DNA from: Streptococcus sp. bf_0095
Lineage (GTDB): Bacteria; Bacillota; Bacilli; Lactobacillales; Streptococcaceae
DNA length: 64,000 nucleotides
Direction of reading: 5' to 3'
NCBI RefSeq assembly: GCF_004166885.1
Contig: NZ_RCYU01000001.1
Span: 124,001-188,000 of the forward strand
Position numbers and translations under genes: made by a program. Shown in pieces: positions 38,701-46,092 of the stretch; within the stretch, counting starts at the first letter, position 1, and every line of letters begins with the position of its first letter. The notes under the pieces were generated by a model. That model worked only from the letters and a program-made list of their open reading frames with translations. It ran no database searches and was not told where the DNA came from.

Positions 38701-39911
38701 AACAGATGCTGATTGTTATCAAAGAAACTTATTTACGCCAAGTGAAATCATGGAGTTTTTTCCTGATGGTTCTTTCTCCCTTTCTCTTCATTGGATTGAC
38801 GATTGGATTGAACTACTTCGTTGGTTCTTCTACCTCTGCGAAAAGCAACATTGCCTTGATTACAGATCAAGCTCCTGTCAAGGAAGGCTTGAAAGGAACT
38901 GATGGCTTGACCTTTGACTATAAGGATGAAGCAGCAGCTAAGAAGGCCATGAAAGAGGAAGAAATCAAGGGAATCCTCACAGTTGAAGAAAAGGATGGCC
39001 AGCTAGAGGCTCGCTACCAGAGTGAGGATGCCATGAAGCCAGATTTCAAATCAGTCCTTATGGCTAAATTGAGTCAGGTCCAACAAATGCTCAATGTTTC
39101 TAAGGCGGACTTAAGCCAAGAGCAGTTAACAGCTCTTTCGCAACAGGTCTCATTGACTGAAAAAATTGATGAGAAGAAAGAAGGGCTAAAAATGGTGCAA
39201 ACCATGGTAGCTGGAGGAATCGGTTTTCTTCTCTACATGATTCTGATCTTTTATTCAAGTATCACTGCTCAAGAGGTAGCTAGTGAAAAAGGAACCAAGA
39301 TCATGGAAGTGGTCTTCTCAAGCATTCGTGCAACTCACTATTTCTATGCTCGCATGATTGGTCTTTTTGGAGTAATTTTTACCCATATTGGTATCTATGC
39401 AGTCGGCTTGGGAGGCGTTTGGATGTTTAGAGATTCCATTCCTCTTGTAAAAGATATTTTATCTCCAGACTCTCCTATCACTCAACATATTGGACAATCT
39501 ATTTCCTTGAACACCTTCTTCTTTATCATTCTCGGAATATTCATGTACGTTGTTCTTTCAGCTTTCCTAGGCTCAACAGTTGCTCGTCCAGAAGATACAG
39601 GAAAGGCCCTCTCTCCTCTGATGATGTTAGTGATGGTTGGATTCTTTGGAGTGACTGCCTTGGGTAGCGCAGGAGATGTCCCTCTATTGAAGATTGGATC
39701 CTACATTCCATTCATTTCAACTTTCTTCATGCCATTCCGTACTATTAATGGCTATGCAAGTGGACTTGAATCATGGGGTTCATTCGGAATTGCCTTGACC
39801 TTCACGCTCCTCGGCACCATGATCATTGGAAAAATCTATTCTAGCCTCATCTTACAAACAGATGATCTAGGTTTGGTAAAAACAGTTAAAAAAGCTTTAA
39901 GCTATCGCTAA
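38697..39911 (+). CDS. ABC transporter permease (NatB/ABC-2 type)
   Basis: A 404-residue ABC-2 permease: one N-terminal helix (about 20-40), a large extracellular domain of about 130 residues, then five to six helices (from about 165). EVASEKGTKIMEVVFSSI is the typical NatB/YhaP signature. The substrate is not evident; the family exports Na+, peptides or antibiotics. A family-B repeat lies directly after the stop and may end the transcript. Confidence 0.85.
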   Translation: MKQMLIVIKETYLRQVKSWSFFLMVLSPFLFIGLTIGLNYFVGSSTSAKSNIALITDQAPVKEGLKGTDGLTFDYKDEAAAKKAMKEEEIKGILTVEEKDGQLEARYQSEDAMKPDFKSVLMAKLSQVQQMLNVSKADLSQEQLTALSQQVSLTEKIDEKKEGLKMVQTMVAGGIGFLLYMILIFYSSITAQEVASEKGTKIMEVVFSSIRATHYFYARMIGLFGVIFTHIGIYAVGLGGVWMFRDSIPLVKDILSPDSPITQHIGQSISLNTFFFIILGIFMYVVLSAFLGSTVARPEDTGKALSPLMMLVMVGFFGVTALGSAGDVPLLKIGSYIPFISTFFMPFRTINGYASGLESWGSFGIALTFTLLGTMIIGKIYSSLILQTDDLGLVKTVKKALSYR

Positions 39912-39914
39912 AAG

Positions 39915-40096
39915 AGGAGAGTGGGACAGAAATCGGTAATTCGTTAGAATTCGATTTCGTCGTCCCACCTCCGCACAGTTGAGTAGGGCTATAAAAGCTG
40001 ATGAAATCAGCGTAGTAGAGCCCACTCAACCACTGCGTCTTGCTCGACAATCCAAAGACAATTGAGAGGCTAGGACTTTTTGTCCCAGTCTCTTTG
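39915..40096 (+). repeat. 180-bp structured repeat, family B copy 1
   Basis: Ends are inverted repeats (GAGTGGGACA at the left, TGTCCCAGTCTC at the right). Internal stems: GGGACAGAAATCG/CGATTTCGTCGTCCC, and GTTGAGTAGGGCT/AGCCCACTCAAC enclosing GCTGAT/ATCAGC. It shares near-identity with three other copies in this window (43651, 48097, 61651). Copies 1 and 4 share one orientation; 2 and 3 the other. Confidence 0.85.
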
Positions 40097-40164
40097 CTTT
40101 GTGAAATCATTGCTGTTTGGTCCTGATTACTTTATAATGAAAGTAGAATGAAAAGGAGGCGGAC

Positions 40165-41088
40165 ATGAACTATATTGAGTTTGCTGAAAATGAGCGTCTA
40201 TCCACGATTGTCCTTGGGATGATGCGGATCAGTCAGATGAGTGAAGATGAGGTGGAGGCCTTGGTGGAGGCTGCCCTGTCAATTGGGATCAACACTTTTG
40301 ACCTAGCGGATATCTATGGCGATGGCCAGTGTGAGGTCCTGCTGGGTAAGGTTCTCACGCGCCGTCCGGATCTTCGGGATCAGATGTGGATCCAGTCCAA
40401 GTGTGGCATTCGCAAAGACGGCTTTACCTATTTTGATTTTTCTAAGGACTATATTTTGCACTCCGTCGATGGCATCCTCGAGCGCCTGCAGATCGAGCGC
40501 TTAGATAGTCTTCTCCTTCACAGACCGGATGCTCTCATGGAGCCTGAAGAAGTAGCAGCAGCTTTTGATCACTTGGAGCAAGCGGGCAAGGTCCGTCATT
40601 TTGGGGTGTCCAATCAAAATCCTATGATGATGGAATTGCTCAAAACGGCTGTCAAACAGCCTCTCAAGGTCAACCAGTTGCAGTTGAGTGCCGCCTTTAC
40701 ACCGAGCTTTGAAGCTGGTTTTCATGTCAATATGGAAGGGCCAAAAGCAGCCGTGCGAGATGGCAGTGTTTTTGAGTATTGTCGCTTAACAGATACGGTG
40801 ATCCAAGCCTGGTCTGTCCTTCAGCATGGCTATTTCAAGGGGAATTTTGTCGGTAAGGAAGAGTTTGCGGCTCTCAATCATGTCCTTAATGACTTGGCGA
40901 AGAAATATCAGGTCACTCCGACAGCAATCGCCCTTGCTTGGGTCCTCCGCTATCCAGGGAAGATGCAGGCCGTCATCGGAACGACCAAACCCCAGCATGT
41001 CCTTGAAGCAGGGAAAGCAGCAGAAGTCACCTTGACTCGCAAGGAATGGTACCAAGTCTACCTGGCTGCAGGAAATGATTTGCCTTAG
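40165..41088 (+). CDS. Aldo/keto reductase
   Basis: A 307-residue AKR-superfamily NADPH oxidoreductase, close in look to YdhF. The catalytic tetrad can be placed: D and Y in TFDLADIYGDGQ, K in IQSKCGIRKDG, H in LDSLLLHRPD. The C-terminal GTTKPQHVLEA binds NADP phosphate. The carbonyl substrate is unknown. AAGGAGGCGG lies before the ATG. It stands alone between a family-B repeat and a terminator. Confidence 0.88.
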   Translation: MNYIEFAENERLSTIVLGMMRISQMSEDEVEALVEAALSIGINTFDLADIYGDGQCEVLLGKVLTRRPDLRDQMWIQSKCGIRKDGFTYFDFSKDYILHSVDGILERLQIERLDSLLLHRPDALMEPEEVAAAFDHLEQAGKVRHFGVSNQNPMMMELLKTAVKQPLKVNQLQLSAAFTPSFEAGFHVNMEGPKAAVRDGSVFEYCRLTDTVIQAWSVLQHGYFKGNFVGKEEFAALNHVLNDLAKKYQVTPTAIALAWVLRYPGKMQAVIGTTKPQHVLEAGKAAEVTLTRKEWYQVYLAAGNDLP

Positions 41089-41102
41089 AATAGTTATTAG
41101 TA

Positions 41103-41138
41103 GACCAGCCCTCACTTGTATTAGTGGGCTGGTTTTTT
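41103..41138 (+). terminator. Terminator after the aldo/keto reductase
   Basis: GACCAGCCCTCAC pairs with GTGGGCTGGTT, then a T-run. Confidence 0.88.
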
Positions 41139-41162
41139 GTCTTTTACTTTATAGATTTTTCT

Positions 41163-41227
41163 TGACAATTCTTTCTTTATTATGGTACTATTTTAGGAAA
41201 CAAACGTTGCGCAACAAACGTTGCGCG
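41163..41227 (+). promoter_or_regulatory. Promoter and operator of the TetR-ABC operon
   Basis: TTGACA (41163-41168), 17 bp, TACTAT (41186-41191) with a TGG extension. Just downstream CAAACGTTGCGC is repeated at 41201-41212 and 41215-41226; the junction forms GTTGCGCAAC, a 10-bp palindrome at 41206-41215. Position over the transcription start suits repression by the TetR protein encoded next. Confidence 0.7.
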
Positions 41228-41238
41228 AAAGGAGTCTT

Positions 41239-41814
41239 ATGCCACCCAAGGTTAAATTTAGTAAAGAGACTATGATTGGGACAGCTTTACAATTGGTGAG
41301 AGAAGAGGGCCTGGCTAGTTTGACGGCTCGAGCATTAGCAGAGAAACTGGGAGCCACGCCAAGGGTCATTTTTGGGCAATTTGCTAATATGTCTGAGTTA
41401 CAAGCAGAGGTTGTTGTTGCTGCGGAAATGGTAGTAGTGGAGTATATACGAAAGGCTTTAGAAGATGAGAAGCCTTTCCGTTCTGTCGGGATTGCTTATA
41501 TCCTATTCGCCTCAAAAGAGCCCCAACTCTTTCAGTTGCTTTTCCAAAATCCTAGCAAAGATCCGATTGGTCGCTTTCAAGATTTTCTTCCCTTGAAGGA
41601 TCATAGTTACCAATTGGTTCTGGATTCGATTGTCGCAGACTATACGTTGACGTTAGAGGAGGCTAGTCGCTTGTACCAGCATCTATTTATCTACTCACAC
41701 GGGATGGCCTCTATGGTTGCTTCTGGTATTTATCAGTTCAGCATGGAAGAAGTGATTGGTTTATTGACAGAAGTTTGTCAATCTCTCATCAAAGAAATGG
41801 TAGGAAAGAAATGA
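41239..41814 (+). CDS. TetR-family transcriptional regulator
   Basis: A 191-residue TetR-type repressor. The N-terminal HTH is in TMIGTALQLVREEGLASLTARALAEKLGATPRVIF-like spacing (about 11-45), and the C-terminal half is a ligand-binding helical bundle. The ATG at 41239 has AAAGGAG just before it. It overlaps the ABC ATPase gene by ATGA. It probably represses this operon through the CAAACGTTGCGC repeats; the inducing ligand is unknown. Confidence 0.85.
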   Translation: MPPKVKFSKETMIGTALQLVREEGLASLTARALAEKLGATPRVIFGQFANMSELQAEVVVAAEMVVVEYIRKALEDEKPFRSVGIAYILFASKEPQLFQLLFQNPSKDPIGRFQDFLPLKDHSYQLVLDSIVADYTLTLEEASRLYQHLFIYSHGMASMVASGIYQFSMEEVIGLLTEVCQSLIKEMVGKK

Positions 41815-42491
41815 TTCAACTAGAAAATGTTCACAAAAGTTACGGCCAAACAAAGGTCTTAAAAGGGATTGATTTGCAGATTCAAGACCAGGATGATGTG
41901 GTGATCCTAGGTCCTTCTGGATCGGGCAAGTCAACTCTCTTAAACGTATTATCCGGATTAGAAAAGGTAGATGAGGGGCATATCCTCATCCAAGGACAGG
42001 ATTTATCGCAACTCACGGATGCTCAATTGACAGCCTTTAGACGTGAGAAGATAGCCTTTATTTTCCAGCAATATTATTTATTGCCTAATCTGACGGTTAG
42101 ACAGAATGTTAAGATGGGAGCTGACCTGGCGAGCAATCATGATTTTTTGCAGATCATCGAGGATTTGGGACTTGGCGATAAGCTGGACAAGTATCCGAGT
42201 GAATTGTCTGGTGGGGAACAGCAAAGAGTGTCTATTGCTCGGGCCTTGGCCAAAAAGCCAGAGATTCTTTTCTTAGATGAGCCGACGGGAGCTCTCGATG
42301 AAGAAACAGGGCGCAAGATTCTTGACTATATCTGGAAGTTGAAGGAAAAGCTAGGATTTACTCTAATCATGGTGACGCACAACCAAAATATTGCGGATAT
42401 GGCGAGAACCATCATTCGTGTCAATAGTGGCAAGATTACTGAAGTGGTGACCAACGATCAGCCTCAGACTGCCTATGAGATTGGATGGTAA
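41811..42491 (+). CDS. ABC transporter ATP-binding protein (MacB/LolD-like)
   Basis: A 226-residue ABC ATPase. Walker [10 protein letters not shown] is near 37-45, signature [15 protein letters not shown], Walker [12 protein letters not shown]. The sequence is typical of the type VII/MacB-LolD-FtsE branch, which pairs with FtsX-domain permeases such as the next gene. The ATG at 41811 lies in the TetR stop. It likely energises an efflux or membrane-stress transporter. Confidence 0.9.
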   Translation: MIQLENVHKSYGQTKVLKGIDLQIQDQDDVVILGPSGSGKSTLLNVLSGLEKVDEGHILIQGQDLSQLTDAQLTAFRREKIAFIFQQYYLLPNLTVRQNVKMGADLASNHDFLQIIEDLGLGDKLDKYPSELSGGEQQRVSIARALAKKPEILFLDEPTGALDEETGRKILDYIWKLKEKLGFTLIMVTHNQNIADMARTIIRVNSGKITEVVTNDQPQTAYEIGW

Positions 42492-42494
42492 GCT

Positions 42495-43640
42495 ATGTTT
42501 TCAGTAAAAGATATTCGAAAATTAGTTGTCGTCAGTATTATTGGGGCTTGTGCGGTCTTTGTGGCCAATCTCTTCTTGAATTTTTATCTGGATATCGAGC
42601 AGTTGGAGATTTCTAAAACCAATCCGATGATTACGACCTACTATGATGCCCAAGTTTCGCTATCTTGGATGGTGGCCATGGTCAGTGGAGTCGTCTTGTC
42701 CTTGACGTCGATCCTTCTCATGTGCTTTTATATTAAACAATTTGTCGATGACCACAAGGAACAATTAGGAATTTTAAAGGCCTTGGGTTATAGCAATGGC
42801 CAGTTGGCTAAACGATTTTGGGCCTTTGGACTCAGTTTTGGAGTTGGAGCGCTTCTTGGCTATTTCACTTCCTTTCTCATGATGGGACATTTTTATGACT
42901 TCCGCAACGAGAAGGGGATTTTACCAGAAATTACCATTCATTTTCATTGGCAACTCTTAGTTGCTTTGGTAATACTGCCAATGCTTTTCTTTATGGTTCT
43001 TGCGGTTGGCTATGCTAGAAGACAACTACAAACGCCGGCCCTTCGCTTATTGAAAAAATCTCCAACACCGATCAAGGTCAAAAGGAGAAAGAGGGCTCCT
43101 AAGAAAGAGAAATCCTTCCTAAAAGAGTTGTCTTCGTCGCTGATGTGGGGTAGAAAATCGATCTTGTTTTTTGTAGTCTTTGGCTCCATGTGTTTCGCGG
43201 CCATGGTTCAATTGTCCTTTGGACTAAGGGACTACACAGATGACATCATCCAAGCTATGATGATTATGATTGGCTTGATCCTTTCTTTCTCTATTCTCTT
43301 TTTGTCATTGGGGATTGTGATCTCAGAAAGTTGTGAAACCTTGGCCTTGATGAAGGCTTTTGGCTACACCGATCGTGAATGCCAAAGTCATATTCTCGCT
43401 CCCTATCGTTTCTGGGCCTATCTAGGATTCCTTCTTGGGACGGCTTATCAATACGGCATCATGGAAATTTTGATTGGTGTGATCAAAGACACGGTTCCTG
43501 AAAAGATTGAGCACAACTTTGATGGGAACGTGTGCTTTTGGGCGTTGATCGGATTTGCGGTGATTTATGAAAGCCTCTTTTATCTCTCCAACAGAAAACT
43601 CCAAAAACAAACCATCAAAGAAGTGATCTTAGCTGAATAA
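42495..43640 (+). CDS. FtsX-domain ABC permease
   Basis: A 381-residue permease. It has an N-terminal helix, then two FtsX-like blocks: around 55-190 (LGILKALGYSNGQLAKRFWAF) and around 220-370 (LALMKAFGYTDRECQSHI). A basic linker (KKSPTPIKVKRRKRAPKKEK) lies between them. It lacks a big extracellular domain. With the ATPase it forms an ABC transporter under TetR control; the substrate is unknown. The start follows 3 bp after the ATPase stop. A family-B repeat follows. Confidence 0.85.
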   Translation: MFSVKDIRKLVVVSIIGACAVFVANLFLNFYLDIEQLEISKTNPMITTYYDAQVSLSWMVAMVSGVVLSLTSILLMCFYIKQFVDDHKEQLGILKALGYSNGQLAKRFWAFGLSFGVGALLGYFTSFLMMGHFYDFRNEKGILPEITIHFHWQLLVALVILPMLFFMVLAVGYARRQLQTPALRLLKKSPTPIKVKRRKRAPKKEKSFLKELSSSLMWGRKSILFFVVFGSMCFAAMVQLSFGLRDYTDDIIQAMMIMIGLILSFSILFLSLGIVISESCETLALMKAFGYTDRECQSHILAPYRFWAYLGFLLGTAYQYGIMEILIGVIKDTVPEKIEHNFDGNVCFWALIGFAVIYESLFYLSNRKLQKQTIKEVILAE

Positions 43641-43650
43641 AATAAATAGA

Positions 43651-43832
43651 AAGAGGCTGGGACAAAAGTCCTAGCCTCTCAATTGTCTTTGGGTTGTCGA
43701 GCAAGACGCAGTGGTTGAGTGGGCTCTACTACGCTGATTTCATCAGCTTTTACAGCCCTACTCAACTGTGCGGAGGTGGGACGACGAAATCGAATTCTAA
43801 CGAATGACCGATTTCTGTCCCACTCTCTTTTC
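43651..43832 (-). repeat. 180-bp structured repeat, family B copy 2
   Basis: Reverse orientation to copy 1. Starts GAGGCTGGGACAAAAGTC and ends CTGTCCCACTCTC. Lies 10 bp after the FtsX-type permease gene, where it may also work as a terminator. Confidence 0.85.
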
Positions 43833-43905
43833 TTGTGAAACTCATTGACAGAGAGAGGCTTTTCCGCTATTCTAAGGGAAATAATAGAAATAAAAGGGAG
43901 ACAGC

Positions 43906-44058
43906 ATGAAACGGAGCTACTGGCAGGATCTGAAGGGGGCCTTTTACTTAATCTGGCGCAACAAATGGTCCTTTATCTCTGTGGGAATCCTTCTGCAGTT
44001 TGTGGTTGGTATTGGGGCTGCGAACTTGAGCTTGGTGTCCCTCAGTACGAGTGAGTAG
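43906..44058 (+). pseudogene. Probable 5' fragment of a membrane-protein gene
   Basis: ATG to TAG encodes 50 residues (MKRSYWQDLKGAFYLIWRNK, then a membrane helix SFISVGILLQFVVGIGAANL). AAAGGGAG provides a ribosome site. It looks like the N-terminus of a larger membrane protein, perhaps the membrane part of a glycerophosphodiester phosphodiesterase, cut short by a stop; no continuation is found in any plus frame before the next promoter. It could also be a real small membrane protein. Confidence 0.4.
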
Positions 44059-44141
44059 GAATACGGTTTAAATAGAACTCGGCCTAACTGGCCTTCAAGT
44101 TGACCAAATCGGAATATTCTTTAGTGATGATACCTAAATGT

Positions 44142-44170
44142 TTGATTTTTCTCCTATATTCCTCTATACT
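44142..44170 (+). promoter_or_regulatory. Promoter of the ABC exporter operon
   Basis: TTGATT (44142-44147), 17 bp, TATACT (44165-44170). Predicted start near 44177, which leaves a leader of about 165 bases before the first gene. Confidence 0.65.
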
Positions 44171-44177
44171 AAATAGT

Positions 44178-44340
44178 ATGAATAATGAAAGTCGTCCCTA
44201 CAGTAACGCTGTCAGGGCGCTTTCTCTTTCTATAGCTTTCTTTTGCAGGCGCAATCCTTTCAGAACGAAGGACTGTTTCTTTGTTCGGAAATGGATGACT
44301 TGCTAAAGAAAACTTTACTAACTAGTATTTTTAGGAGGTA
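44178..44340 (+). promoter_or_regulatory. Leader with strong hairpin, possible attenuator of the ABC exporter
   Basis: GAAAG-CG-CCCTACAG (44187-44203) pairs with CTGT-AGGG-CG-CTTTC (44209-44224) around TAACG, followed by a U-rich tract (TCTTTCTATAGCTTTCTTTT), so it resembles a terminator. A later pairing, GAACGAA (44263-44269) with TTGTTC (near 44280-44286), is also possible. Short ORFs overlap the hairpin. Related exporters (BmrCD, PatAB) are known to be controlled by leader attenuation. This parallel is inference. Confidence 0.45.
44185..44235 (+). CDS. Possible 16-residue leader peptide
   Basis: ATG to TAG encodes MKVVPTVTLSGRFLFL, running through the hairpin at 44187-44224. No Shine-Dalgarno is visible because the message would start only about 8 bases earlier. 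A second option is the 42-codon frame from ATG 44178 to 44306. Neither is proven to be translated. Confidence 0.25.
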   Translation: MKVVPTVTLSGRFLFL

Positions 44341-44343
44341 ACT

Positions 44344-46092
44344 ATGCTTCAGTCATTGATTGCTGAAATCAAGGAATACAAGAAACCCTCTATTCTAGCC
44401 TCACTCTATATGGTGTTTGAGGTCATGTTTGAGATTTCTATTCCATTCATTATGGCGACGCTTCTGGACAAGGGGGTTCAGAAGGGGGATATGACCACTG
44501 TTCTGACCTATGGTCTCCTCATGTTGGTCTTCGCCTTTCTCTCTCTTTTCTGTGGAATACAGTCGGCTCGCTACGGGGCTTTTGCTTCAGCTGGCTTTGC
44601 TAAGAATCTACGGAAGGCAATCTTCAAGAAGATCCAAACCTTTTCCTTTGAAAACATCGATAGTTTCTCCTCAGGTGGTCTGGTAACCCGGATGATGACG
44701 GATGTGACCAATGTGCAGAACTCCTATCAGATGGTGATCCGGATCTGTGTGCGCGCACCGCTCAATCTGATCTTTGCTATTGCTGCTAGCTACTTGATCA
44801 ATCCGCAGATGGCTAGTATCTTTGTAGGGATTACCCTCTTCTTGGGTCTGGTCTTGGGTGTGATTACTAAGATCGTCTATCCACTCTTTACCAAGGTCTT
44901 TGATGCCTATGATAACTTGAACAATAGCATCCAGGAAAACATCACCAACATGCGCGTGGTCAAGTCCTATGTCAAGGAAGAAGAAGAGACTGTCAAGTTT
45001 AAGAAAGCTTCTCGCTTGATCTACAACATGTTCATGAAGGCTATTCGCATCGTGATTTTGAGTAGTCCAGCCATGATGCTCTCCTTGTATGCTTCCTTTA
45101 TCTTGATCTCTTGGATCGGGGCACAACTCATCGTGGGTGGAAGCTTTACCACTGGTGAGCTGACGTCTATGTTTGCCTATGTCATGACCATCCTTATGTC
45201 CCTCATGATGTTTATGATGATCTTCGTTATGCTCTCGATCTCTATGGCATCTGTAGAGCGGATCAATGAAGTCCTTGGGACAGAGTCAACCATCGTCTCT
45301 CCGGAGAACGGTCTGACAGAAGTAGCAGATGGTTCTATTACCTTTGACCATGTGGACTTCGCCTACACGGATGAAAATGGCGACAAGGCCCATGTCTTGT
45401 CCGATATCAACCTCAGCATTCGCTCGGGTGAAGTGATCGGGATCCTTGGGGGGACTGGTTCCGGTAAGTCTAGTCTGGTCCAGCTCATCCCTCGTCTCTA
45501 TGATGTGGAGTCAGGTAGCGTCAAGGTCGCTGGTCAGGATGTGCGAAACTATGATTTGGATCATTTGCGCAAGCAAGTAGCCATGGTGCTTCAAACCAAT
45601 GTCCTCTTCTCTGGTACCATCAAGGAAAATATGCGCTGGGGGAATAAGGATGCGACGGATGAAGAAATCATGGAAGCTTGTAAGATTGCTCAAGCGGATG
45701 AATTTATCCAGAACTTTAAGGATGGCTATGATACCATGATCGAACGTGGTGGAGCCAATGTGTCAGGTGGTCAGCGTCAACGTCTCTGTATCGCCCGCGC
45801 TCTCTTGATGAATCCAAAGATTTTGATCTTGGATGATTCGACCTCGGCTGTCGATACTAAGACCGATAGCCTGATCCGTCAAGGATTGGCTACCAGTCTT
45901 AAAGACACAACTAAGATCATCATTGGCCAACGGATCTCTTCTATCCAAGATGCAGACCGAATCGTGGTCATGAATGATGGGAAGATCGATGCGATTGGTA
46001 CTCACCACGACTTGATTGAGACCAATGCCATCTACCGTGAAGTCTATGACATGCAAACCCAAGGGAAAGGAGGACAAGCAGATGAAGAATAA
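44344..46092 (+). CDS. Heterodimeric ABC multidrug exporter, subunit 1 (degenerate ATP site)
   Basis: A 582-residue half-transporter: six membrane helices (about 15-300), then the nucleotide-binding domain with GGTGSGKSS, signature NVSGGQRQR and Walker B ILILDDSTSAVD. The residue after the Walker B Asp is Asp where a catalytic Glu is usual, as in the degenerate-site subunit of LmrCD/BmrCD/EfrAB/PatAB-type heterodimers. It probably exports drugs together with subunit 2, which it overlaps by 11 bp. AGGAGG precedes the ATG. Confidence 0.88.
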   Translation: MLQSLIAEIKEYKKPSILASLYMVFEVMFEISIPFIMATLLDKGVQKGDMTTVLTYGLLMLVFAFLSLFCGIQSARYGAFASAGFAKNLRKAIFKKIQTFSFENIDSFSSGGLVTRMMTDVTNVQNSYQMVIRICVRAPLNLIFAIAASYLINPQMASIFVGITLFLGLVLGVITKIVYPLFTKVFDAYDNLNNSIQENITNMRVVKSYVKEEEETVKFKKASRLIYNMFMKAIRIVILSSPAMMLSLYASFILISWIGAQLIVGGSFTTGELTSMFAYVMTILMSLMMFMMIFVMLSISMASVERINEVLGTESTIVSPENGLTEVADGSITFDHVDFAYTDENGDKAHVLSDINLSIRSGEVIGILGGTGSGKSSLVQLIPRLYDVESGSVKVAGQDVRNYDLDHLRKQVAMVLQTNVLFSGTIKENMRWGNKDATDEEIMEACKIAQADEFIQNFKDGYDTMIERGGANVSGGQRQRLCIARALLMNPKILILDDSTSAVDTKTDSLIRQGLATSLKDTTKIIIGQRISSIQDADRIVVMNDGKIDAIGTHHDLIETNAIYREVYDMQTQGKGGQADEE

